Below are positions 7,582 through 16,007 of a stretch of 64,000 bases of DNA, piece after piece. The notes beneath the pieces were generated by a model, which saw only the letters and a program-made list of their open reading frames with translations, did no database searches and was not told where the DNA came from. Position numbers and translations under genes: made by a program. The stretch covers positions 124,001 to 188,000 of the forward strand of contig NZ_JACOON010000007.1 of NCBI RefSeq assembly GCF_014287795.1, in the 5' to 3' direction. The stretch's first letter is position 1. Each line of letters opens with the position of its first letter. The DNA comes from Christensenella tenuis. GTDB taxonomy: Bacteria > Bacillota > Clostridia > Christensenellales > Christensenellaceae.

Positions 7582-7610
7582 ATTGTAACCCCTTTGCAGG
7601 TACCCTACAA
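7582..7610 (-). promoter_or_regulatory. Sigma-A-type promoter upstream of fucO
   Basis: On the minus strand, TTGTAG and TACAAT are separated by 17 bp, followed about 45 bp later by AAGGAGG and the fucO ATG. A partial palindrome around GGTACC lies in the spacer and could be a regulator site. Confidence 0.7.
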
Positions 7611-7845
7611 CAAAATATTAAAGGGAAATCAGCAAATTATCCCCGCATAAATCAGTTGAGGCTGCTTATGGTTGCGCTGCAAAAAACACCCCGCGCTAAC
7701 GCGAATAAATATAAATGAGTGTTTAGTATAATTTTCCAATAAAACGGTAGTAAATATCGATCTGTTGAGTACGTTGTCTATCAATGCGTTGCGCTTGGTG
7801 GATAACTATTCTTTCTATACTGCCAGTTACTATCCTTTTAAAGCT
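7611..7845. other. Intergenic region between the BMC block and the sugar operon
   Basis: About 235 bp between the fucO promoter and the terminator of the sugar operon. It contains no credible gene and no RNA that I recognise. Confidence 0.5.
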
Positions 7846-7875
7846 AAAACGCCGCAGGTTCTTTCCTGTGGCGTT
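7846..7875 (-). terminator. Terminator of the sugar operon
   Basis: An 11-bp stem (AACGCCACAGG / CCTGCGGCGTT on the minus strand) with a short loop is followed by TTTTAGCTTT. It lies downstream of the epimerase stop at 7932. Confidence 0.7.
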
Positions 7876-7931
7876 CAGATATAAGGCTTATGTTTCCAAC
7901 ACAAAATCCAAAAAACTGCTCGGTATAGTTT

Positions 7932-8597
7932 CTACCGGATGGCTTCGCGCAGCTTTTTAGCAGCCTCCGGGATCGTCATATCCGTCCGGAACAGTCCCGC
8001 ACTCCCTGCTACAAAATTTCCCGCGCCGGCAGCTTTCATTTTCCTTGCATTTTCAAAGCTTACATTTCCATCAACCTGAATCACCGTATCTCGGTGACCT
8101 CGTTCATTCAGGTAGCTACGTACATTCCCAATTTTTCTCAGCATCTCTTCCACAATTGCCTGTCCTGCGAATCCCGGATTCACCGTCATTACCAACACGA
8201 AATCCGCCACATCCAGCACATATTCCAATACTTCAACAGGGGTAGCCGGATTCATTGCAACACCCGGATGTATCCCTTCCCTTTTAAGAAATTGCAGTAG
8301 TCTTTGCAGGTGAACCGTGCTTTCTGCATGTACCGATACTGTATCTCCCTTACGAAAAGGAAAGTATCCTGTTTTCAGGTCCGGGCGTTCTACCATTAAA
8401 TGAATATCTAACGGTAAATCCGTCTCTCTCCTGACCTGTTCAATCATGCATACCCCCAGTGCATAATTGGGCACAAAGCTTCCATCCATAATATCAAAAT
8501 GCAGGTACTCGATCCCCGCCTCCTCCATTGCGCGTATGTCCTTCCTCATATCCATAAAATCAGCGCACATCATCGATGCTGAAATTCCCGTCTTCAC
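7932..8597 (-). CDS. Ribulose-/allulose-phosphate 3-epimerase family protein
   Basis: This 221-residue TIM-barrel epimerase has the family signatures YLHFDIMDGSFVPN, LPLDIHLMVERP, VMTVNPGFAGQ and VDGNVSFENA. The form FVLVMTVNPGFAGQ and GSAGLFR resembles AlsE (D-allulose-6-phosphate 3-epimerase) at least as much as Rpe. It starts at GTG with AGGAG eight bases upstream and overlaps the end of the MFS gene. As the last gene of a sugar ABC operon it most likely epimerises the phosphorylated catabolic intermediate rather than serving the general pentose phosphate pathway. The substrate is not determined. Confidence 0.85.
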   Translation of the reverse strand: MKTGISASMMCADFMDMRKDIRAMEEAGIEYLHFDIMDGSFVPNYALGVCMIEQVRRETDLPLDIHLMVERPDLKTGYFPFRKGDTVSVHAESTVHLQRLLQFLKREGIHPGVAMNPATPVEVLEYVLDVADFVLVMTVNPGFAGQAIVEEMLRKIGNVRSYLNERGHRDTVIQVDGNVSFENARKMKAAGAGNFVAGSAGLFRTDMTIPEAAKKLREAIR

Positions 8598-9822
8598 CTT
8601 TATACTCCTTTTCCTGTATTCCAGATTTTTTATGTTCTTTTTTGATTATTGTCATAACCGCCAGCATAACCAACGGAAATACAGCCGTTATCATCATTGC
8701 CGTCCGAAGACCCGCCTGGTCCCCGTTTACCGCGGAGACTCCCTGCGCGACCATGCCTGCAAGCCACGGGGCAAATGCCGCGCCCGCGTCTCCGCTTGCC
8801 GCAAGCACGGAGAACATCGAGGCCCCCGCCCGTGGGAAACGGTCTGCGGCAAGTACGATGCAGCCCGGCCACATGATGCTTACCGCGAATCCGCACAGGG
8901 CGCACGCCGCCAACGCCAGCGCACCGTTATTTGTAAATGCGATCAGTAAATATGCCGCCAACGCCAGTCCCGCGCCTGCAGTAAGGACATTCAGTAAATT
9001 TTTTCCGCCCGATTTGGCATAGAGGATCCTTCCTACTCCCATCATAAGCGCAAACATGCATACGCCTGCCGTATCGCCAATAACCTTGGGAAATCCCGCG
9101 GCTTTTTCCATAAACGTCGAGCTCCATTCCCCCATAACGTGCTCGGAAGCGGCCCCCAGGATAATACATAACGTCACAAGCAGAAAGTATTTGTTCCGCA
9201 CGACCTGTTTAAGCGGCGTTTTCCGTTTCCCTTCTTTTACAAAGGGGGCAATCGGAGCTTTGGCAAATAAGAATATGTTGATTGCCGGGACCGCCAGCCA
9301 TAGCAAGACAACCTGTTTCCAGCTTTCCGCTCCCCATGTATAAATCAGCAGCGTAGTAATAATAATGACCACGATCTGTCCCCAAGAGTAAAAGGAATGC
9401 AGTACGTTCATTGCCGAAATCTTCTCTTGGGTCGGAATTGCGTTCACGATAGGATTAATAAGCAATTCCAGCAGCCCACCGCCAATTGAAAATAGAATCG
9501 TGCCGATCAGCAAACCCGTAAATAGATCCGCAAACAAATCCGCCGCAAGTACAAATACCACCAGGCCCGCTATAGCCAGCGCCTGCGCTAATATTACAAA
9601 GGGGCGCGCCCCAAACGCATCGGCAGGCCTGCCGAATGCAAGATCAGATGCTACCTGCACGATAAAATTTACTGAGATCAATATGCCAAGCTGGGCATAT
9701 GTGATTCCATACAGGCTTTGCAGGGGAACAAACAGGATCGGCGTCAAGTTTATCACAACCGCCAATACGATGTATCCCATATAACATGCCCGCACCGTAT
9801 ATCTGTAATCTGCTTTTTTCAT
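8560..9822 (-). CDS. MFS sugar transporter
   Basis: The roughly 420-residue protein has about 12 hydrophobic segments, with the MFS loop ASDLAFGRPADAFGARPF after TM2 and a basic central loop (EGKRKTPLKQVVRNK). An ATG at 9822 is chosen; an in-frame GTG at 9840 is possible, and both lie close to weak AGG motifs inside the end of the manA-like gene, which suggests translational coupling. It lies between a ManA-like isomerase and an epimerase in an operon that already encodes an ABC importer. It may therefore export a by-product or import a second form of the sugar. A short charged tail (KKEHKKSG ...) ends the protein. Confidence 0.85.
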   Translation of the reverse strand: MKKADYRYTVRACYMGYIVLAVVINLTPILFVPLQSLYGITYAQLGILISVNFIVQVASDLAFGRPADAFGARPFVILAQALAIAGLVVFVLAADLFADLFTGLLIGTILFSIGGGLLELLINPIVNAIPTQEKISAMNVLHSFYSWGQIVVIIITTLLIYTWGAESWKQVVLLWLAVPAINIFLFAKAPIAPFVKEGKRKTPLKQVVRNKYFLLVTLCIILGAASEHVMGEWSSTFMEKAAGFPKVIGDTAGVCMFALMMGVGRILYAKSGGKNLLNVLTAGAGLALAAYLLIAFTNNGALALAACALCGFAVSIMWPGCIVLAADRFPRAGASMFSVLAASGDAGAAFAPWLAGMVAQGVSAVNGDQAGLRTAMMITAVFPLVMLAVMTIIKKEHKKSGIQEKEYKGEDGNFSIDDVR

Positions 9823-10799
9823 ATCCCTATCATTTTGCACAATTCCTGTTTTGCGCGCGTCTTATCTGGCACATACGATTTAAGCAGCTTTAAATTGCCC
9901 TGCACTTCGTACTCTCCCAGGCTGGCCGGCATAAGCACGCTTTCCCCGCATTGGATATATTCGCATTTACTTCCATACCTCAGCACTCCACAGCCTTCGA
10001 CACAGGTATAGGTATGAAAGCGCTCTTTGTCTGTACAGCTTTGCATACAGGAACTGATCTCATAACATTCCCATGCAAATGCTTCATGGACAAAATAGAT
10101 CGTCCGCCTGTATCCGCTGTGGTCGACGGAAACGCCCGGAGAGCGCCTTCCTTGCATATTGAGGTCGATCACATGGAACGCATCTTCCACATCTACTTTC
10201 CTTCCCCGTCCATAATCAAAGATACGGTAAGTCGTATTGGAGTTTTGCCCGATTTCCACCATAATCAGGTCGCTTCCCATCGCATGCACCAAACCGCTGT
10301 GAAGCAGGTATACATCTCCTTTTTTTGCTTCATACCGCTTCATGTACCTTTCCGTTTCCCCTGTTTTGATGCTCTTTCGGAATTCTTCTTTCGTACAATC
10401 CTTCGTACCCAAATATAAAAAGGGTTCCTCGAAGGTCTCCATCACATACCATGCCTCTGTCTTCCCTGCCGCCATGCCCTTGCTGCGCGCATAGTCATCA
10501 TCGGGGTGTACCTGGATAGACAGTTTTTCCCGTGGATTGACCAAACGGATCATAAAAGGAAAATTCTCCGGATCTATCCCGCTTCCAAGCAGGTCATGGC
10601 CGAACATGCCGATCATTTCCTGTAATGTTTTCCCTATGTATTGCCCGTTTGTTACGACGCTCGTGCCTTCTTCATGGCAGGCAATATCCCATGTTTCTCC
10701 TATCTTCCCCTCGGGAAGATCGCTGCGGAACAATGAAAAATCCCGGCTTCCCCATATTTTATTGATATAAATATGATTAAACTTAAATGGATACAGCAT
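9819..10799 (-). CDS. Mannose-6-phosphate isomerase-like (type I PMI) protein
   Basis: The 326-residue cupin enzyme belongs to the class I phosphomannose isomerase family of Bacillota. Seen are IWGSRDFS near the start, IGETWDIACHEEG, SIQVHPDD with Gln and His zinc ligands, KTEAWYVM with Glu, and LLHSGLVHAMG with the last His. It should interconvert an aldose 6-phosphate and a ketose 6-phosphate (mannose/fructose in the classical case). Within this operon it may act on the kinase product. GGGAGGTAACAT precedes the ATG. A second, operon-specific substrate is possible, since these enzymes are often recruited to catabolic clusters. Confidence 0.87.
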   Translation of the reverse strand: MLYPFKFNHIYINKIWGSRDFSLFRSDLPEGKIGETWDIACHEEGTSVVTNGQYIGKTLQEMIGMFGHDLLGSGIDPENFPFMIRLVNPREKLSIQVHPDDDYARSKGMAAGKTEAWYVMETFEEPFLYLGTKDCTKEEFRKSIKTGETERYMKRYEAKKGDVYLLHSGLVHAMGSDLIMVEIGQNSNTTYRIFDYGRGRKVDVEDAFHVIDLNMQGRRSPGVSVDHSGYRRTIYFVHEAFAWECYEISSCMQSCTDKERFHTYTCVEGCGVLRYGSKCEYIQCGESVLMPASLGEYEVQGNLKLLKSYVPDKTRAKQELCKMIGI

Positions 10800-10845
10800 A
10801 TGTTACCTCCCTCATAAAGCCTTGCGGGGGCATGGTATCCCCCGC

Positions 10846-11820
10846 TTATGCCTTCTTCCTGCTTTTTGTATCTATAAGGACTGCAACGACAATAATCAGC
10901 CCTTTTACCACTTGCTGCCAATAGGAGGAAACATCCAGCAGTGTGAGTCCATTCGCTAGGACGCCAATAATAATTACGCCGATGACCGTTCCAAAAATCG
11001 TCCCCTTGCCGCCGGCCAAAGACGCCCCGCCCAAGATGACAGCGGCGATAACATCCATTTCAAATCCATCTGCTGCCGAAGGCTGTCCCGATCCGAGGCG
11101 CGCTGCCATCACAAGCCCCGCCAGCCCTGTAAAAAGGCCGCTCAGAGTAAACACGCCAATCTTTACTCTGTCGACGCTGATACCAGACCATTGACTTGCT
11201 TTGGAATTCCCGCCAACTGCATAAATATGCCGTCCAAACCGCGTGTATTTCGTAATAAAAATGCCAACGACAACAACTGCAGCCATCAACACAACCGGCA
11301 ATGGGATCGCGCCCACGTATCCCGTTCCAAATTGCGTGAATCCTTCATCAAATACCGATACTGGGTTGCCACCCGTATAAATAAAGGATATTCCGCGGAA
11401 AATCTGCATTGTCGCCAACGTCGTGATAAATGCCGGGATTCGGCCTTTCGCGGTGATAAATCCGTTTACAAAACCAACTCCCGCGCCGATCGCGAGCGAG
11501 AATACTAAGGTCAGGAAGGGGCTTTGGGTCATTTTATATACCGTCGCGCCCATCACGCCGACAAATGCCATCACCGATCCCGGAGACAGGTCGATGTCTC
11601 CCAGAATAATAATCATTGTCATACCGACCCCAACGATACATATCATCGACACCTGCCGGAACATATTGAGCAGGTTATCCGGCGTAAAAAATGCGTTTGT
11701 TAAACAGGTAAAAACCACAAACAGGCCAACCATAATAAAAATAAGCGCATATTGGCGTAAGTTTGCAGCCTTTCTCCCACGCTTCTCTTCAGAAGCGATG
11801 ATTACTTCATTATTCGACAT
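10846..11820 (-). CDS. Sugar ABC transporter permease (RbsC/XylH family)
   Basis: The 324-residue integral membrane protein has about ten hydrophobic segments and the family motifs GDIDLSPGSVMAFVGV, GFVNGFITAKGRIPAFITTL, IYAVGGNSKASQWSGI and GGASLAGGKGTIFGT. These are typical of RbsC-type permeases that dimerise with an RbsA-type double ATPase. Its ATG shares the last base of the upstream ATPase stop (TAATG), so the two are translated in step. A GGAGGGAATGA ribosome-binding site lies in the end of the ATPase gene. The charged N-terminus (EEKRGRKAANLRQ) is cytoplasmic. Confidence 0.93.
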   Translation of the reverse strand: MSNNEVIIASEEKRGRKAANLRQYALIFIMVGLFVVFTCLTNAFFTPDNLLNMFRQVSMICIVGVGMTMIIILGDIDLSPGSVMAFVGVMGATVYKMTQSPFLTLVFSLAIGAGVGFVNGFITAKGRIPAFITTLATMQIFRGISFIYTGGNPVSVFDEGFTQFGTGYVGAIPLPVVLMAAVVVVGIFITKYTRFGRHIYAVGGNSKASQWSGISVDRVKIGVFTLSGLFTGLAGLVMAARLGSGQPSAADGFEMDVIAAVILGGASLAGGKGTIFGTVIGVIIIGVLANGLTLLDVSSYWQQVVKGLIIVVAVLIDTKSRKKA

Positions 11821-13337
11821 TATTCATTCCCTCCAATCGCTGCATGCATCAGCTTTTCCTGATTGAGACCCGCAACAGGTGCATCCAGTGTTTTTTGTCC
11901 TTCATAAAGTACGATCACGCGGTCGCTGATGTGTAAAATTTCCGGCATCTCTGACGAAATCATCAAAATACTTGTTCCGTTTTCTGCAAGCTGCCTCATG
12001 ATCGAATAAATCTCCGCTTTTGCTCCTACGTCGATTCCGCGTGTCGGTTCATCCATAATCAAAATGTCGGGTTTCATCGCCAACCACTTCCCCAAAACAA
12101 TCTTCTGCTGATTCCCTCCGGAAAGCTCCTCTACCGCCTGTTCCTCGCTGCTCAAGGCTACTGAAAGGTTTTTGATATATTTCAGGGCGATTTCTTTCTC
12201 TTCAGCTTTTCGCATCCTGATCGGGCTTAAATTCTTCAGGCATGATAATACCAAATTATTTTGTACGGATAGGGATAAAACCAACCCCAATTCTTTTCTG
12301 TCTTCCGGAATTAGCGCAATTCCATTATTGATCGCGTCGATCGGCGACTTTATGGTAATCTTCCGGCCGTTTTTATACACTTCTGCTTCATCCGCTTTAT
12401 CGATCCCAAAGATAATACGTGCCATCTCGGTCCTGCCTGCGCCCACGAGGCCAAAAAAACCTAATATTTCTCCTTTATGGAGCCTAAAATCAAAAGGCTT
12501 TGATTTCAGCGTAACATTTACGTTCACATTTTTAACTTCAAGCGCAATTTCCTTATCTTTATAATCCTTTGCCTGAGTATTCTTTTCTAAATTTAGTTTC
12601 CTGCCGATCATACATTGCACCAATTCTTCATTGGTAGTGTCCGCCGTTTTGAATGTATCGACAAATTTTCCATCCCGGAATACCGTGATCCGATCTGTTA
12701 TTTTAAAGATTTCCTCCATTCGATGGGAAATATAAATGATACTCGTCCCCTTGGATTTCAGTTCGGTAATTAAATCAAACAGAATATCTACTTCACGATC
12801 TGTCAGACTGGAAGTAGGTTCATCTAATACAATAATATCCGCCTGATAAGACAGGCATTTTGCAATTTCAACCAGTTGTTTTTCCGCTATGCTTAATTCC
12901 GAGACAAGAGCACGCGGTTCTTTGTCTACTTTGACACGCTTCAATATATCCCGGGTATCTGCATATAGTTTTTTCCAATCCATTGTGCCCGCTTTTGTTT
13001 TGGGCTCCCTGCCGATAAAAACATTCTCGGCAATACTCATATTGTTAAGAAGGTTGAACTCTTGGAACACGATACTAATTCCCTGCTCCTGTGCTTCCTT
13101 TGGCGTAATATGTTCCATTCGTACCATATTTCCACCTTGATCCAGTTTTTCTACGATTCCGCTGTCCTTTGTATATACGCCCGTTAATATCTTCATCAAG
13201 GTAGATTTCCCTGCTCCGTTTTCGCCCATCAGCGCGTGTACTTCGCCCTCCATCAGATCGAATTGTACATTGTCAAGCACTGTAACGCCGGCAAAGGATT
13301 TGGTGATGCTTTTCATATTCAAAATTTTTCTGGGCAC
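11820..13337 (-). CDS. Sugar ABC transporter ATPase with two nucleotide-binding domains (RbsA/MglA family)
   Basis: The protein (about 505 residues) has two ABC domains. The first has Walker A GENGAGKSTLMK, signature LSIAEKQLVEIAK and Walker B DIIVLDEPTSSL. The second has a degenerate Walker A (GLVGAGRTEM), signature LSGGNQQKIVLGKWL and DEPTRGIDVGAK. This asymmetry is normal for RbsA/MglA. A GTG at 13337 is preferred because GAAAGGTG lies seven to eight bases before it; an in-frame TTG at 13355 is the alternative. It powers uptake of the sugar captured by the lipoprotein encoded upstream. A stem-loop separates it from that gene. Confidence 0.93.
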   Translation of the reverse strand: MPRKILNMKSITKSFAGVTVLDNVQFDLMEGEVHALMGENGAGKSTLMKILTGVYTKDSGIVEKLDQGGNMVRMEHITPKEAQEQGISIVFQEFNLLNNMSIAENVFIGREPKTKAGTMDWKKLYADTRDILKRVKVDKEPRALVSELSIAEKQLVEIAKCLSYQADIIVLDEPTSSLTDREVDILFDLITELKSKGTSIIYISHRMEEIFKITDRITVFRDGKFVDTFKTADTTNEELVQCMIGRKLNLEKNTQAKDYKDKEIALEVKNVNVNVTLKSKPFDFRLHKGEILGFFGLVGAGRTEMARIIFGIDKADEAEVYKNGRKITIKSPIDAINNGIALIPEDRKELGLVLSLSVQNNLVLSCLKNLSPIRMRKAEEKEIALKYIKNLSVALSSEEQAVEELSGGNQQKIVLGKWLAMKPDILIMDEPTRGIDVGAKAEIYSIMRQLAENGTSILMISSEMPEILHISDRVIVLYEGQKTLDAPVAGLNQEKLMHAAIGGNE

Positions 13338-13386
13338 GTTACCACACCTTTCCAAATGATAGTACTCTTAATTTTTTTGAGCAGAG

Positions 13387-13412
13387 CGTGGGGAACCGCA
13401 AAGTTCCCCACG
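13387..13412. promoter_or_regulatory. Intercistronic stem-loop between binding-protein and ATPase genes
   Basis: A 10-bp perfect stem (CGTGGGGAAC / GTTCCCCACG) with a six-base loop and no T-run follows the binding-protein gene. Such hairpins usually protect the upstream mRNA and lower downstream expression, giving an excess of binding protein over the transporter core. Confidence 0.65.
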
Positions 13413-13431
13413 TCAACTCTACTTCCAATTT

Positions 13432-14490
13432 TTATTCAGCGGCAGCGTACTGTGCCTCACGTTCGATATATTCATCCACATTATCAGCCGTGATCAAGCC
13501 GATCGGCACGGAAATGAACTCTTCCACTTCTTCGCCATTGATCCATTTGAGTGCATTTTGCACTGCCTGATAGCCCATCTGGTACGGGTCCTGGGCAACT
13601 GCCATCGAGAATGGCGTTCCGGATTTGATCGCATTGAGATTATCTTCTGTTGCGTCAACTCCCGTAATCAGGATATCGGTTTTGCCGGCAGCCTGTGCCG
13701 CAGAAAGCGCACCCAAAGCGGAAGATTCGTTGGAGCCCGCTATGCAGTCCAAATCGGGATTCGCCTGCAGGATAGTCTCTGCCGCTTCCAGCGCTTTGGT
13801 CCGCTCAATTGCCGCCGTTTCGTTTGTCGCGACAATTTCGATTCCCTCCTGCGCATCCATCACTTCAAAAAAGCCTTCCTGCCGGTCGCGCAGAGATGTA
13901 ATGCTCGGATTTCCCAACCATGCAACCGTGCCTTCTCCTCCCAACTGTTCTATAATATATTCCGCTTCCATTTTTCCGATTTCTTTATTGTCAGAAGAAA
14001 CAAATGCCGTCACTTCACAGTTGTCTACATTGATATCGACCGGAAAAATTCCGATCCCCTTTTCCAGCGCTTCATTGCATACGTTGCTAAGCGCCGCAGA
14101 GTCGATCGGGTTTACCATAATTGCTTTTACACCTTGCTGCATCAGATTTTCCACGTCCGAAACCTGTGTTTCGACTTCATAATCAGCGGTAGTCACGACC
14201 AGTTGTACTCCCGCTTCTTTCGCCGCTGCTTCCGCCCCTTGCTGCATGGCTACGAAAAACGGATGAACGCTCTGTCCGAAAGAAAAGCCGATTTTTACGC
14301 CTTCTGCCGAAGCCACCTCCGTACTCTCTGCCGATTCCTCGGAAGCAGGTTCTTCAGATGACGCAGACGTTTCTGCCGCCGTCGATTCCGCAGGTGCGGA
14401 GACTTCCGCCACAGGTGCGCCGCAAGCTGCAAACAGCATTGCCGAAATGACCATTAAACATACCAGGGTTACAACAATAGACTTTTTCAT
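13432..14490 (-). CDS. Sugar-binding lipoprotein of ABC transporter (RbsB-like)
   Basis: The 352-residue product starts with a lipoprotein signal (MKKSIVVTLVCLMVISAMLF, then lipobox FAAC, Cys about residue 23). A Ser/Ala/Glu-rich linker follows, then a periplasmic-binding fold of the ribose type: KIGFSFGQSVHPFFVAMQQG, VNPIDSAALSNVC, GIFPVDINVDN, CIAGSNESSALGAL and DATEDNLNAIKSG. It is anchored outside the membrane and delivers the sugar to the permease. The longer open frame upstream is ignored because GAGGTGAAAAAC sits just before the ATG at 14490. The sugar cannot be read from the sequence. Confidence 0.93.
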   Translation of the reverse strand: MKKSIVVTLVCLMVISAMLFAACGAPVAEVSAPAESTAAETSASSEEPASEESAESTEVASAEGVKIGFSFGQSVHPFFVAMQQGAEAAAKEAGVQLVVTTADYEVETQVSDVENLMQQGVKAIMVNPIDSAALSNVCNEALEKGIGIFPVDINVDNCEVTAFVSSDNKEIGKMEAEYIIEQLGGEGTVAWLGNPSITSLRDRQEGFFEVMDAQEGIEIVATNETAAIERTKALEAAETILQANPDLDCIAGSNESSALGALSAAQAAGKTDILITGVDATEDNLNAIKSGTPFSMAVAQDPYQMGYQAVQNALKWINGEEVEEFISVPIGLITADNVDEYIEREAQYAAAE

Positions 14491-14528
14491 GTTTTTCACC
14501 TCACGCTTTTGATTATTTTTAGGACATT

Positions 14529-15764
14529 TTAATCCAAAGGTCCAATATTTTTCGCCTTCCATGGCGCAAACGATACTTTCCCCAGTATCGTATACTGGGA
14601 TGCATGGCATGCGGCCGGAATGTTATCCGCAATATTATGCATTGTCGAATATGCTAGGGTCGCAAATTTGCATGCTTCTTTATATTCCGGAGGGATACCG
14701 ATCTCCTCGGAAGATGTTAGGCGGATGTTCCGGGGCAGTTTTTCCTGGATATATTTCATAATGGTCGGATTTTTTACACCGCCGCCGGAGGCGTACATCA
14801 CCTTCACCCGCTCAATCATATCCTGCGGAATATAATCGTTCATATTGCGTACGATCGCTTCTGCTGTAAAGGCGCAGATCGTTGCCATAATATCTTCCGT
14901 AGAAAGATTTGAATATTTATCCAGCATCTTATTACTGTATTCCTCTGAAAAATCATATTTCCATCCGGAACGCGGTACAGGACGCTTGAAGAATTCATGC
15001 TCCATAAATTCCGCCAGCATTTTTTCATTTACCGTTCCCTTGGCCGCAACAGCACCGTCATAGTCGCACGGCTGCCCAAGAAGCCTTCTCGCCGCATTAT
15101 CAGACATCAAATTCCCGGGACCGGTATCAAAGGCGACCATTTTACGGCGGTCTTTATATGCAAGATGCACATTTGCAATCCCGCCAATATTCAGCGTAAG
15201 TGTCGGTTCTTCCTTATCACGGAATAAAACGAAATCAAAATACTGCATCAACGGCGCCGCACTGCCGCCCCATACATGGTCAGCCTGCCGGAAATTCGTC
15301 ACGGTAGTAATATTGGTCAGGCCGGCAATCACAGATGTATCGCCGATTTGGTAGCCGCACGGATACGGTCCATTCAGCCAGCGATGCACCCAGTCATCCT
15401 TTTGCGTATCTGTCATCGCTGCAATTTTCACATGGTCGGGCTGCTCCTGATAGAGCGTCTGGCCATCCACTCCCAGCACTTCGATATCCCTCGGATCAAT
15501 TCCGTTTTCCTTCATGAACTGACGGACCGCTTCCGCCATCTGTGCCCCCGCAATATAAGTGAGACGGGTAAGCCCTACCATATCGACTTTATTGTCGAAT
15601 GCAGGAACGATCATATCTTCCACTTCTTTAGGCCATTGATACGATCCTCCTTTCAAAAATTTTGTCGGTTTCGGAAAACCGTCTTCCGCAATTTCTGTTT
15701 CTGCAAGAATAACGTCAATTCCATCGAATGATGAACCACTGTTCATCCCCATAATTAATGCCAT
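14529..15764 (-). CDS. AnmK-type anhydro-sugar kinase
   Basis: The 411-residue kinase belongs to the anhydro-N-acetylmuramic acid kinase family. It has MGMNSGSSFDGIDVIL (ATP loop), YQIGDTSVIAGLTNITTVTNFRQADHV, WGGSAAPLMQYFD, TLNIGGIANVHL, FDTGPGNLMSD and YASGGGVKN. AnmK opens the 1,6-anhydro ring of anhydro-MurNAc while phosphorylating it. Here the gene is the first of a sugar ABC operon without murQ or other cell-wall recycling genes, and the family motif SGTSLDG is altered to SGSSFDG. A different 1,6-anhydro sugar is therefore plausible. CAGGAGGAAGAA precedes the ATG. Confidence 0.85.
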   Translation of the reverse strand: MALIMGMNSGSSFDGIDVILAETEIAEDGFPKPTKFLKGGSYQWPKEVEDMIVPAFDNKVDMVGLTRLTYIAGAQMAEAVRQFMKENGIDPRDIEVLGVDGQTLYQEQPDHVKIAAMTDTQKDDWVHRWLNGPYPCGYQIGDTSVIAGLTNITTVTNFRQADHVWGGSAAPLMQYFDFVLFRDKEEPTLTLNIGGIANVHLAYKDRRKMVAFDTGPGNLMSDNAARRLLGQPCDYDGAVAAKGTVNEKMLAEFMEHEFFKRPVPRSGWKYDFSEEYSNKMLDKYSNLSTEDIMATICAFTAEAIVRNMNDYIPQDMIERVKVMYASGGGVKNPTIMKYIQEKLPRNIRLTSSEEIGIPPEYKEACKFATLAYSTMHNIADNIPAACHASQYTILGKVSFAPWKAKNIGPLD

Positions 15765-15824
15765 TTCTTCCTCCTGAATATAATTTGAGATTTACGTTTA
15801 ATTTGCTTTTTAATGAATATGGTG

Positions 15825-15836
15825 ATACAATTGTAT
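15825..15836. promoter_or_regulatory. Palindrome ATACAATTGTAT upstream of the sugar operon
   Basis: A perfect 12-bp palindrome lies about 60 bp before the anmK-like start, inside the likely promoter zone (minus-strand TTGTAC is just upstream). It is a candidate operator. Its sequence differs from the GATAACGTTATC operator of the LacI gene, so a different regulator, such as the SorC-type one, could bind it. Confidence 0.4.
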
Positions 15837-15886
15837 TGGATAAAAGGGTACAAAAAGAACACACATCTTCTCCCTGATATCCGCTC

Positions 15887-15924
15887 ATGCTACAAACACC
15901 GCTACATGTTTGTAGCATTTTTTT
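15887..15924 (+). other. Inverted repeat with a T-tract on the plus strand
   Basis: An 11-bp perfect inverted repeat (ATGCTACAAAC / GTTTGTAGCAT) encloses a third TGTAGC-like element (CTACAT) and is followed on the plus strand by six T. It looks like a plus-strand terminator, yet both flanking genes are on the minus strand. It may instead be an operator cluster for the sugar operon or the end of an unannotated antisense transcript. Confidence 0.5.
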
Positions 15925-16007
15925 GTCTTTCCTGTGCTGCCTTTTTTAAACCGTAAATAAAAATCTATCTCTCCTATCTCATCACCTCCACAGCTTAAAG
16001 TAAATTT

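Noticed and set aside
15715..15918. 67-codon minus-strand frame overlapping the anmK-like start
   Set aside because: Begins inside the inverted repeat, has no ribosome-binding site and overlaps the promoter and start of a convincing gene.
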